From SCRD01 sp046705285 (GTDB lineage: Bacteria > Acidobacteriota > Terriglobia > UBA7540): DNA of 9,004 nucleotides. Location of the stretch: assembly GCA_046705285.1 (NCBI GenBank), contig JBJKQK010000024.1, positions 1-9,004 of the forward strand. The letters are read 5' to 3'. The notes beneath the pieces are model-generated. The model saw only the letters and a program-made list of their open reading frames with translations. It was not told where the DNA came from and ran no database searches. Positions 1-6,965 of this stretch are shown here, in pieces (the first letter of the stretch is position 1; every line of letters starts with the position of its first letter). The position numbers and the translations under genes were made by a program.

Positions 1-30
1 TACGCACTTTTGCACCCGGAGCGTTTCTGA
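1..30 (+). CDS. kdpF: KdpF, C-terminal end (partial at window edge)
   Basis: Reading from base 1, ten codons give YALLHPERF followed by TGA at 28-30. This closely matches the end of KdpF, the very small single-span membrane peptide that stabilises the KdpFABC potassium pump and typically ends in a YALL-RPERF type tail. Its place immediately before kdpA, ending 10 bases before the kdpA start, is the canonical operon order. The stop codon overlaps the kdpA Shine-Dalgarno sequence (GAGGAGGT, 29-36), which suggests translational coupling. Most of the gene lies outside the window, so the call rests on the short tail plus context. Confidence 0.85.
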   Translation, partial: YALLHPERF

Positions 31-40
31 GGAGGTCCGC

Positions 41-1855
41 ATGACGCCAACCGGCGTTCTTTACATTGTGGTGTTTTTTCTTGTTTTGCTGGCGGTCACA
101 AAACCCCTTGGGCTCTTCATGGCCAACGTATTCGAGGGCAAGCGCACCTTCTTGCACCCCGTCTTACGCCCGTTAGAGAGATTGATTTACAAAGTCTGCG
201 GCATTCGTGAGGACAGTGAGCAACGTTGGACACAATACGCAGCGTCCGTCCTCGCCTTCAGCCTGACCTGTTTCCTGTTCGTGTACTTCATCCAGCGGCT
301 CCAGGGATTTCTCCCGCTGAATCCCATGGGGTTCGGCACCAGTCACGCGCCTCACAACGCCACGCCGATGACGCCTGACCTCGCCTTCAACACCGCTGTA
401 AGCTTCATGACCAACACCAACTGGCAGGCTTACGCTGGTGGAACAACCCTCAGCTACTTCGTTCAAATGGTCGCGCTGACCGTCCAGAATTTTGTCTCGC
501 CCGCTGTGGGCATTGTCGTGGCAATCGCGCTGATCCGGGGCTTTGCTCGCAAGCAGGTCAACACCATCGGCAACTTCTGGGTGGACCTGACGCGGTGCAC
601 GGTGTACATCCTCCTGCCCATCGCTATTGTGTTTGCGCTGTTTCTTTGCGCACGCGGCGTGCCCCAAACCCTGAAGCCCTACCAAAAGGTCACCACGCTG
701 CAAGGAAGCACTCAAACGATTGCAGCCGGGCCGGTGGCCTCCCAGGAGGCCATCAAGGAGCTAGGCACCAACGGCGGCGGGTTTTTTGGTGCCAACTCAG
801 CGGATCCGTTTGAGAACCCTACTCCGCTGACGAATTTCGTGGAGACCCTGCTGATCATCTCAATTTCCGCAGGACTCACCTATACGTTTGGGAAAATGGT
901 CGGAGATACGCGCCAAGGGTGGGCGTTGTTTGCCGCAATGTCCGCGCTGTTCCTTGCAGCGGTTTTTATCTGTTACTCCGCCGAGAGCACGGGAAATCCT
1001 ATTCTTGCGCACATGGGAGTCGAGACTACAGCCACGAAGGGACAGCCGGGAGGCAACATGGAGGGCAAAGAGGTCCGGTTTGGCAAAGCCGGTTCCACTC
1101 TCTTTAATGTCACAGCAACGGCTACCAGTTGTGGAGCCGTTGACAGCGTGACTGACAGTTACACGCCTATCGGCGGCTTGGTCTCAATGTTCAACATGCA
1201 GACCGATGAGGTCGTTTTCGGGGGAGACGGGTCTGGCATGTACGGGATTCTGTTGTACGCCATCCTGGGTATCTTCATTGCTGGCCTGATGGTCGGCAGA
1301 ACGCCTGAGTACCTCGGCAAGAAAATCGGGCAAAAAGAGGTGAAAATGGCCATGATCGCCATTATCGTTACGTCGTTCTCAATCCTGGTGTTCGCAGCCC
1401 TGACTTCGGTGGCCCGATTCCCAGTCCATAGCTACTGGAACCCTCCCGGTCCAACCGCCGCGAATGTATCCAATGGTGGACCTCACGGTTTGAGCGAGAT
1501 TCTTTACGCCTTCACAAGCACATCGGAAAACAATGGCAGCGCCTTTGCCGGGCTCAATGTCAACACTCCCTGGTACAACCTGTTACTAGGCCTGGCAATG
1601 CTGATTGGCCGTTTCGGCTTCGTCCTTCCTGCCCTCGCAGTGGCGGGAAGCCTGGCGGAAAAGAAAAAAGTCCCAGTCACAAGCGGAACACTTCCAACCG
1701 ACGGTCTTCTGTGGGTATGCCTGCTCGTGGCAACCATCGTGATCGTTGGGGCCCTGACGTTCTTTCCCGCGTGGTCACTTGGCCCGATTGTCGAGCAATT
1801 CCTGATGGATAAGGGGAGGCTGTTCCCTGCAATCCTGCTGCATTTCTGGAGCTGA
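41..1855 (+). CDS. kdpA: Potassium-transporting ATPase subunit A (KdpA)
   Basis: KdpA is the potassium-binding, ion-selective membrane subunit of the KdpFABC pump, a member of the superfamily of K+ transporters built from four pore-loop repeats. The 604-residue product shows all four filter-type segments: TNTNWQAY (124-131), GTNGGGFFGANS (242-253) followed by ENPTPLTN (258-265), ATSCGAVDSVTDS (361-373) and STSENNGSAFAG (493-504). Hydrophobic spans are visible throughout, for example at 5-27, 67-85, 141-165, 186-204, 292-312, 401-419, 435-455 and 556-575. It is somewhat longer than the E. coli protein (about 557 residues). The ATG at 41 has a strong Shine-Dalgarno sequence (GAGGAGGT, 29-36). 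kdpB starts 4 bases after the stop. The gene looks intact. Confidence 0.98.
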   Translation: MTPTGVLYIVVFFLVLLAVTKPLGLFMANVFEGKRTFLHPVLRPLERLIYKVCGIREDSEQRWTQYAASVLAFSLTCFLFVYFIQRLQGFLPLNPMGFGTSHAPHNATPMTPDLAFNTAVSFMTNTNWQAYAGGTTLSYFVQMVALTVQNFVSPAVGIVVAIALIRGFARKQVNTIGNFWVDLTRCTVYILLPIAIVFALFLCARGVPQTLKPYQKVTTLQGSTQTIAAGPVASQEAIKELGTNGGGFFGANSADPFENPTPLTNFVETLLIISISAGLTYTFGKMVGDTRQGWALFAAMSALFLAAVFICYSAESTGNPILAHMGVETTATKGQPGGNMEGKEVRFGKAGSTLFNVTATATSCGAVDSVTDSYTPIGGLVSMFNMQTDEVVFGGDGSGMYGILLYAILGIFIAGLMVGRTPEYLGKKIGQKEVKMAMIAIIVTSFSILVFAALTSVARFPVHSYWNPPGPTAANVSNGGPHGLSEILYAFTSTSENNGSAFAGLNVNTPWYNLLLGLAMLIGRFGFVLPALAVAGSLAEKKKVPVTSGTLPTDGLLWVCLLVATIVIVGALTFFPAWSLGPIVEQFLMDKGRLFPAILLHFWS

Positions 1856-1859
1856 AACA

Positions 1860-3971
1860 ATGCCAGCAACTTTGACAGAACCGTCATCCGGTGAAACCAA
1901 TCCGCTCTTACCCAAGAAGCTGTCACGATCCCGGCCGCTTTCGGATCCAGTGATTCTCAGTCATGCTTTTAGGGAATCTTTCGTCAAGCTCAATCCGATA
2001 TCCCTGGCCAAGAACCCTGTCATGTTCGTTGTCGAGGTCGGGGCAACCATGACCACGATTCTCCTCATTCGCGATGCCGTGACGGGCGCGCCTGATCTTT
2101 TCTTTACGTTACAGATCGCAATCTGGCTTTGGTTTACCGTCCTGTTTGCCAACTTTGCCGAAGCCATGGCCGAAGCGCGGGGCAAGGCACAAGCCGACAC
2201 GCTGCGCAAGACCCGAACCGACTCAATGGCCAAGCGTCTTACTGCATCCGGTAAGATTGAGGACATTCCCTCGTCCAAGCTCCAAGCTGGCGACATCGTC
2301 GTCTGTGAGGCCGGAGATATCATCCCAAGCGATGGCGAGGTCATTGAAGGCATTGCAACGGTAGATGAATCGGTAATCACGGGTGAAAGTGCTCCTGTCA
2401 TTCGTGAATCCGGTGGAGACCGCAGCTCCGTAACCGGGGGGACGAGAGTCTTGTCCGATCAGATCAAGGTCAAGATTACTTCTAACCCCGGCGAGACGTT
2501 TCTGGATCGAATGATTGCTCTGGTCGAAGGGGCGGCGCGTCAGAAAACCCCCAACGAAATTGCGCTGAACATCCTGATCGCCGGATTGACGATGATCTTC
2601 CTGCTTGCAGTCGTAACCTTGCAGCCTTTCGCAGTTTACAGCGTTCATTCCGCTGGGAGAGGGAGCGTTCCTTCGCTGGCGGTGCTGATTTCTCTGCTGG
2701 TCTGCCTGATTCCCACCACCATTGGGGGATTGCTCTCGGCCATCGGCATCGCGGGCATGGATCGTGTAATGCAACACAATGTTCTGGCCATGAGCGGGAA
2801 AGCCGTGGAGGCCGCCGGCGACATCAATACTCTGCTGCTGGACAAAACCGGTACCATCACGCTGGGTAACCGCCGGGCCGTTGAGTTTCTGCCCTGTAAT
2901 GGAACTGAAGAGCTGGAACTGGCCGATGCTGCGCAACTGGCCAGTCTCGCCGACGAAACACCTGAGGGACGGTCCATCGCGGTTCTGGCCAAGCAGCGCT
3001 TTCAATTGCGCGGCCGCGACGTCTCAGAACATAACGCGCGGTTCATCCCCTTTTCCGCCTACACACGGATGAGCGGAGTGGACATCGATGGGCGCCGCCT
3101 GCGAAAGGGCGCGACGGAGGCCATCACCAATTTTGTGAACGAGCAGGGCGGGAAGGCTCCTTCCGAATTGACCGAGATCTCAGACCGCATTTCCCGTAGC
3201 GGCGGAACACCGCTGGCTGTTGCCGATGGGCAGCGCGTTCTGGGCGTCGTGCACCTGAAAGACATTATCAAGGGCGGGATGAAAGAACGTATCGGCGACC
3301 TTCGCGCAATGGGGATCCGTTCCGTGATGATCACCGGCGACAATCCTTTGTCGGCCGCGGCCATTGCGTCGGAGGCCGGAGTGGATGATTTTCTGGCGCA
3401 GGCCACGCCCAAAGACAAACTCGAGTATATCCGCAAAGAACAAGCTGGTGGGCGTTTGATCGCGATGACCGGCGATGGCACCAACGACGCACCGGCGCTG
3501 GCCCAGGCCGACGTCGGCCTCGCCATGAATTCGGGGACCTCAGCCGCGAAAGAGGCTGGAAACATGGTCGACCTGGACAGCAACCCGACCAAGTTGATTG
3601 AAGTCGTTGCCATTGGCAAACAACTCCTGATCACCCGGGGTGCTCTGACTACCTTTTCAATCGCCAATGACGTCGCAAAGTATTTCGCCATTATTCCGGC
3701 CATGTTCGCAAGCACCTACCCGGTTCTCCAGAGCCTGAATATCATGCATTTGCAATCGCCGCAAAGTGCCGTACTTTCCGCGGTCATCTTCAATGCGCTG
3801 ATCATCATCGCTCTGGTTCCCTTGGCGCTTCGGGGCGTCAAGTACCGGCCGCAGGGAGCCGCCAGCCTTCTGAAACGGAACCTCCTGATTTTCGGGCTGG
3901 GCGGAATTCTGGCTCCGTTCCCCGGAATCTGGCTGATCGACCATATTTTAATCTGGTTGCACCTGGTATGA
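1860..3971 (+). CDS. kdpB: Potassium-transporting P-type ATPase subunit B (KdpB)
   Basis: KdpB is the catalytic P-type ATPase subunit that hydrolyses ATP to drive K+ import through KdpA. In the 703-residue product the actuator domain carries TGES (174-177). The membrane helix motif is IPTTIGG (284-290). The phosphorylation site is DKTGTITLGN (328-337), with Asp328 as the phosphorylated residue. The nucleotide-binding domain has RKGATEAI (415-422), and the hinge has MITGDNP (490-496) and MTGDGTNDAPAL (536-547). Ser177 corresponds to the TGES serine whose phosphorylation inhibits E. coli KdpB, so that control is possible here. The first 25 or so residues (rich in Pro, Ser and Lys) are a non-conserved extension. 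GGAG at 1848-1851 gives an 8-base spacing to the ATG, inside the end of kdpA. kdpC follows after 10 bases. The gene appears intact. Confidence 0.98.
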   Translation: MPATLTEPSSGETNPLLPKKLSRSRPLSDPVILSHAFRESFVKLNPISLAKNPVMFVVEVGATMTTILLIRDAVTGAPDLFFTLQIAIWLWFTVLFANFAEAMAEARGKAQADTLRKTRTDSMAKRLTASGKIEDIPSSKLQAGDIVVCEAGDIIPSDGEVIEGIATVDESVITGESAPVIRESGGDRSSVTGGTRVLSDQIKVKITSNPGETFLDRMIALVEGAARQKTPNEIALNILIAGLTMIFLLAVVTLQPFAVYSVHSAGRGSVPSLAVLISLLVCLIPTTIGGLLSAIGIAGMDRVMQHNVLAMSGKAVEAAGDINTLLLDKTGTITLGNRRAVEFLPCNGTEELELADAAQLASLADETPEGRSIAVLAKQRFQLRGRDVSEHNARFIPFSAYTRMSGVDIDGRRLRKGATEAITNFVNEQGGKAPSELTEISDRISRSGGTPLAVADGQRVLGVVHLKDIIKGGMKERIGDLRAMGIRSVMITGDNPLSAAAIASEAGVDDFLAQATPKDKLEYIRKEQAGGRLIAMTGDGTNDAPALAQADVGLAMNSGTSAAKEAGNMVDLDSNPTKLIEVVAIGKQLLITRGALTTFSIANDVAKYFAIIPAMFASTYPVLQSLNIMHLQSPQSAVLSAVIFNALIIIALVPLALRGVKYRPQGAASLLKRNLLIFGLGGILAPFPGIWLIDHILIWLHLV

Positions 3972-3981
3972 GGAAATAGCG

Positions 3982-4578
3982 ATGTGGAAACAGATGCGAA
4001 CTGCATTCCGTGTCACTCTTGTGATGACTGTTCTTACGGGGCTGATTTATCCGGGCATCGTGACCGAACTTTGCCAACGGCTCTTTCCTGCCCAGGCCAA
4101 CGGCAGCATGATTTCCCTTAAAGGGCACATTGTAGGCTCGGTGCTCATCGGCCAGAACTTCTCGGAGCCCCAATATTTCCATCCGCGGCCATCGGCGGCA
4201 GGTAAGCACGGGTACAATGCAACGGAATCCGGCGGCTCTAATTACGGGCCCACTAATCAGGAGCTTATTGATCGCGTCAGGTCGTCCATTGCTAAATTCC
4301 GCAGAGACAACCCTAATTACAAAGGGCCTGTCCCGGCGGATCTGGTTACAGCCTCTGGCAGCGGGCTGGATCCGGACATCAGCCCGGCCTCGGCATACGC
4401 ACAGGCGGCACGCGTTGCGACGGCACGAGGGATTCCGCTTAAGAGTCTGACCAGGCTTATCGCGCAATACACAGAGGGACGGGAACTAGGCTTCTTGGGA
4501 GAACCGCGAGTGAACGTGCTCGAACTGAACCTGGCGCTGAACCGGCTATTTCCCGTTCCCAACAACCCTGAGCAATAG
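3982..4578 (+). CDS. kdpC: Potassium-transporting ATPase subunit C (KdpC)
   Basis: KdpC is the single-span accessory subunit of the Kdp pump, with one N-terminal membrane helix and an extracytoplasmic domain. It is needed for assembly and high-affinity K+ transport. The 198-residue product has a hydrophobic helix at about 8-30 and then the family signatures GSVLIGQNF (52-60), YFHPRPSA (65-72), SGGSNYGPTN (83-92) and LVTASGSGLDPDISPASA (121-138), and it ends near LNLALNRLFP (182-191). The length is normal for the family. The start ATG at 3982 is preceded by GAGGAA (3970-3975), which overlaps the kdpB stop at 3969-3971, so coupled translation is likely. No KdpD sensor kinase or KdpE regulator follows, although these are often next in the operon. 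No T-rich hairpin terminator is visible after the stop. Confidence 0.97.
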   Translation: MWKQMRTAFRVTLVMTVLTGLIYPGIVTELCQRLFPAQANGSMISLKGHIVGSVLIGQNFSEPQYFHPRPSAAGKHGYNATESGGSNYGPTNQELIDRVRSSIAKFRRDNPNYKGPVPADLVTASGSGLDPDISPASAYAQAARVATARGIPLKSLTRLIAQYTEGRELGFLGEPRVNVLELNLALNRLFPVPNNPEQ

Positions 4579-4754
4579 TCTGTGAACAACCATTCGACGG
4601 ATCCGCGACTACGACGTGTCATCCGGTCTGAGCTTCCCTGACTGGCCGCGGTATTTTGGGTCGACTTTGGGAGTTCGTTTCCGGCGGCACGCCTTTTCTT
4701 TGACGACTCCCACTTTGCAAATCTGCCTTGAAAGAGAATAAGGACCTGCCGTGG

Positions 4755-5042
4755 TTTAACAAAATTCCCCAGGACGGCATTGAACTTCTGCGGCTGTTCG
4801 CAAAAGAGAATGTCACCGCCATCCTCGGACGAGACGAATGTCCTCTGCGGCACCTGAGTGGCGATGGCTTTGCCCATGGCGATTCCGTTCGAGAAGACGC
4901 CCGAGTCCACAGCACAGACAATCACCGGCACCTTGACTGCCGGCAAGGATTTGGCGTGATCGCCCATCAGCAAATCAAAGTACATCCCTTCAGTAATCCA
5001 GAGGGGCAGGGGGAACATTCTGAAGGCGTTCGCCAAGGCTGG
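4755..5042 (-). pseudogene. Alpha/beta-hydrolase relic (C-terminal part only)
   Basis: Read on the - strand, about 96 codons resemble the last third of an alpha/beta-fold hydrolase. There is a helix region (PALANAFRMFPLPLW), then the strand LPAVKVPVIVCAVDSGVFS, where families of this fold carry the acid-bearing strand. Next comes a helix (MGKAIATQVP), the strand RTFVSSEDGGDILF, and the terminal helix EQPQKFNAVLGNFV. The family normally has G-G-H or A-G-H at the catalytic histidine. Here the codon at 4812-4814 reads GAC (Asp). The open frame runs on past the expected end with no nearby stop, continuing antisense through the end of kdpC. Upstream there is no nucleophile elbow (G-x-S-x-G). I infer a dead fragment. 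The family assignment is from memory of the fold's pattern and has not been checked by a search. Confidence 0.6.
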
Positions 5043-5118
5043 AATCCCAGACCGGCTGCTCCTTCTACCATCAGGGCAGAGCATTATTGAGGACACCTTT
5101 GCCGCCGGTATAGCTTGA

Positions 5119-5135
5119 GCCAGGGTGTGCCTGGC
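5119..5135. repeat. Perfect 6-bp inverted repeat with 5-base loop
   Basis: GCCAGG at 5119-5124 and CCTGGC at 5130-5135 are exact reverse complements around the loop GTGTG. The element sits 19 bases upstream of the -35 candidate of the next gene. It could be a regulator site or part of an ancient terminator, but no T tract follows. It is short enough to be chance. Confidence 0.35.
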
Positions 5136-5153
5136 CGGACAAAGACGGGACCC

Positions 5154-5180
5154 TTGACGCGGCCCGGGCATGGGTATATA
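5154..5180 (+). promoter_or_regulatory. Candidate sigma-70 promoter for the secreted-protein gene
   Basis: TTGACG at 5154-5159 matches the -35 consensus at five of six positions. The AT-rich block TATATA lies at 5175-5180, with a 15-base spacer. The overlapping TATAGC at 5177-5182 would give a 17-base spacer. The ATG at 5208 is close enough for a short leader. This is prediction by pattern only. Confidence 0.45.
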
Positions 5181-5207
5181 GCTGGCGCATAGGGCAGGTT
5201 GATAGAA

Positions 5208-6737
5208 ATGAAGACTGGGAAACACTCATTCGTTATATATGTTCTCAGTATGCTGGCCCTGTTTCTTGGTGTGCGATGGGCGGTTGCGCGGAAGGCCGTC
5301 GTGACTGAACTGCAGGTCAAGTCGAATCAGGTCCTTGTGCCGACCTTTGTTTATAATTTGCGTACGCTTGATACACCGGCTCCTCCCAGCGCTTCTGCGA
5401 AGCAGGCCTGCGCTGCACTCGCGCCCCTTTACGGGCTTACCGCGAAAGATTTTCGCTTATTCGACGACGGGGTCGAACAGAAGATCCAGAATGTCACGGT
5501 CCAACGATGGCCCCTGTGGTGGGCCTTCGATAGCCTGGGCAGTTCCATGTTGTACATTTCCACTCCAAAAGCAAAATGGAGTACTGTGGACCTGCCTACG
5601 TCTTTCAGTGGACCTTTTTGTCCCAGCGATTTCTATCAGCTTGCCTTTGTTCCTCCCCCATCACTCAGGGGAAGCTGCCACACGATCAAGGTCACGGTGA
5701 ACCGCAAGCAAATGATCGTTTGGAACCGTAAGCTCTACTGCAACGTGCCACATTCACCCTCGGACCCGCTGAAAGGAACGCCCTTCGGCCGGCAGATGGA
5801 GTCCGACCTGACCTTGAGGAAGCCGGGAAAGATTCATCTATCGCTGCAGGCCGGCTTTTTCTACACTGGTGCGAACCGTGCTCGATTGTATCTGGCCCTG
5901 GCGTTCCCCTGGCAATCACTCTGGTCCAGGTGGAAGAAAGGAAAACTCTATGCATCGATCGCGGTTCTGGGAATGGTTTACAGGAAGAACGGCGCCGTGG
6001 CGGCCCGCTTCAGTAGCTGGTGGTGGGATTCTCACGACTTTCCGGATTTTGTCCAAAGGACACCCGAAAACAGTCAGAACGCCTACCCGAGTCTCAATTT
6101 TACACTTTTGCCAGCCCAATGTGAGACGGAGGTTGATCTGCCCCCAGGTCAATACAAACTTCGGGTTGTGCTGAGCGACGGAAAGAAGTATGGGCGGGTG
6201 ACGACGCCGTTGGATATCCCGAGGCATGACGCAAACGATCTTGGTCTAAGTTCGATTTTCCTTGCCCGGCGATACCACACTTTTACTGCGGCTACGCCGG
6301 AACCTTCGAGGTTCGTGCCACTGCTCACTAATGCTGCCATCAAGTCGGCTTCGGGCATGAAGAAATCCACCCGAATTGAAGTGGTACCCGCTGGTAAGAC
6401 GGATTTCATGCGGGGCTCGACACTGATGGCCTATTTCCAGCTCTATGAGCCGCAGGTTGGCGAAGATCAGGACAAAACGCTGAAAGTGCATATGCGGATT
6501 ACTAGCCTCGCAACGGGAAAAGTGCTAAAGGAATTCACGCCGTTCAGCATTGCGCCTTACGAGAAGGCGGGAAGCCGGATGATTGGCATTGGACGCTCCA
6601 TTCCTCTTGGCAAGCTACGGAAGGGTAAGTACCAGCTGGAGGTTGAGGCCAGCGATTCGGTGGGAATGAAAACACCGTGGCGCTCGGCGGACTTCACCAT
6701 CGGACATGTTCGCGCGGCAGGGTTCTCGTATTGGTGA
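5208..6737 (+). CDS. Secreted or membrane-anchored protein of acidobacterial VWFA-related type, function unknown
   Basis: The product is about 509 residues from the ATG at 5208. An in-frame TTG at 5199 would add three residues, but the ATG sits better behind the GGGCAGG stretch at 5192-5198. Residue numbers here count from the TTG. A basic start and the hydrophobic stretch FVIYVLSMLALFLGVRWAV (11-29) form a signal peptide or anchor. LVPTFVYNLR (46-55) and LTAKDFRLFDDGVEQKIQNV (80-99) match the opening of VWFA-related proteins common in Acidobacteriota. No DxSxS metal site or full VWA fold follows. Instead there is a segment with FYQLAFVPPP (145-154), GSCHTIKVTVNR (158-169) and YCNVPHSPSDPLKGTPFG (180-197). 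After that come beta-rich stretches with LPPGQYKLRVVLSDG (314-328), AYFQLYEP (411-418) and GKLRKGKYQLEVEASDS (471-487), ending WRSADFTI (494-501). I cannot assign an activity. An extracytoplasmic beta-sandwich protein is the best description. Confidence 0.8.
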   Translation: MKTGKHSFVIYVLSMLALFLGVRWAVARKAVVTELQVKSNQVLVPTFVYNLRTLDTPAPPSASAKQACAALAPLYGLTAKDFRLFDDGVEQKIQNVTVQRWPLWWAFDSLGSSMLYISTPKAKWSTVDLPTSFSGPFCPSDFYQLAFVPPPSLRGSCHTIKVTVNRKQMIVWNRKLYCNVPHSPSDPLKGTPFGRQMESDLTLRKPGKIHLSLQAGFFYTGANRARLYLALAFPWQSLWSRWKKGKLYASIAVLGMVYRKNGAVAARFSSWWWDSHDFPDFVQRTPENSQNAYPSLNFTLLPAQCETEVDLPPGQYKLRVVLSDGKKYGRVTTPLDIPRHDANDLGLSSIFLARRYHTFTAATPEPSRFVPLLTNAAIKSASGMKKSTRIEVVPAGKTDFMRGSTLMAYFQLYEPQVGEDQDKTLKVHMRITSLATGKVLKEFTPFSIAPYEKAGSRMIGIGRSIPLGKLRKGKYQLEVEASDSVGMKTPWRSADFTIGHVRAAGFSYW

Positions 6738-6886
6738 GAGATTTGACGCAGATTACATTGGGGCGTGATCTTCCATTCAGCATGGGTAATCTCGACAACT
6801 GAATTGGTGACCATGAAAACCCCTTTGTGATCAGTCACCGCGCTAACCCCCATCAGACGAAGGAACGATGCTCTCTGTCACCGCAT

Positions 6887-6920
6887 GTCAAGCCTGGCCG
6901 ATTGCCAGGAAGAGCTTGAC
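6887..6920. repeat. 12-bp imperfect hairpin overlapping a promoter -35 box
   Basis: GTCAAGC (6887-6893) pairs with GCTTGAC (6914-6920). Inside it, CTGGC (6894-6898) pairs with GCCAG (6904-6908) around the loop CGATT. GAAGA (6909-6913) is bulged on one side. The right arm contains the first five bases of a perfect TTGACA -35 box (6916-6921), so as DNA this could be an operator. As RNA it could end transcription of the preceding gene, which stops at 6737, but there is no following T run. The operator reading is an inference. Confidence 0.5.
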
Positions 6921-6945
6921 AGCGGCAGTTTGGGTTAGAGATACT
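6916..6945 (+). promoter_or_regulatory. Candidate sigma-70 promoter for the glycosidase-rpiB-transporter operon
   Basis: A perfect -35 box TTGACA at 6916-6921 is followed after 18 bases by GATACT (6940-6945), which matches the -10 consensus at four of six positions. Transcription would start near 6952, just ahead of both possible start codons of the downstream gene. The -35 box overlaps the right arm of the hairpin at 6887-6920. Confidence 0.5.
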
Positions 6946-6965
6946 CGTCGTCCGAAAGTGTGTGG

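Larger units (their letters stand above)
4579..5207. other. Gap of about 630 bases between kdpC and the next gene
   Basis: No intact gene is supported here. A GTG at 4582 opens only a 19-codon + strand frame that stops at 4639 and is not recognisable. From 4755 to 5042 the - strand carries a decayed alpha/beta-hydrolase fragment, listed separately. Bases 4640-4754 show nothing I can identify. The last 90 bases hold a small palindrome and a promoter candidate for the downstream gene. The region looks like a scar left by gene loss between the potassium operon and the neighbouring locus. Confidence 0.6.

Noticed and set aside
2223..3005. Long - strand open frame of 260 codons inside kdpB
   Set aside because: It is antisense to a strongly conserved P-type ATPase and its translation has no recognisable motif. 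It is a shadow of high-GC coding sequence.
4582..4641. GTG-started short frame just after kdpC as a kdpD remnant
   Set aside because: It stops after 19 codons, and none of it resembles the start of KdpD (no ATP-binding G-K-T motif).
4728..5090. A 120-codon + strand frame in the gap after kdpC
   Set aside because: It lies opposite the hydrolase-like text. Its own translation is rich in His, Arg and Gly with no fold-like pattern, and it has no ribosome-binding site.
4317..5225. A 302-codon - strand open frame as a complete gene
   Set aside because: Only the middle (about 4755-5042) looks like protein. The rest is low-complexity text running antisense into kdpC, and no start or nucleophile region fits the hydrolase fold.
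5119..6909. Shared CCTGGC/GCCAGG arms in the two palindromes (5119-5135 and 6893-6909) as a common regulator site
   Set aside because: The arms are in opposite order, the loops and flanks differ, and the hexamer recurs elsewhere in this GC-rich sequence, so chance explains it.
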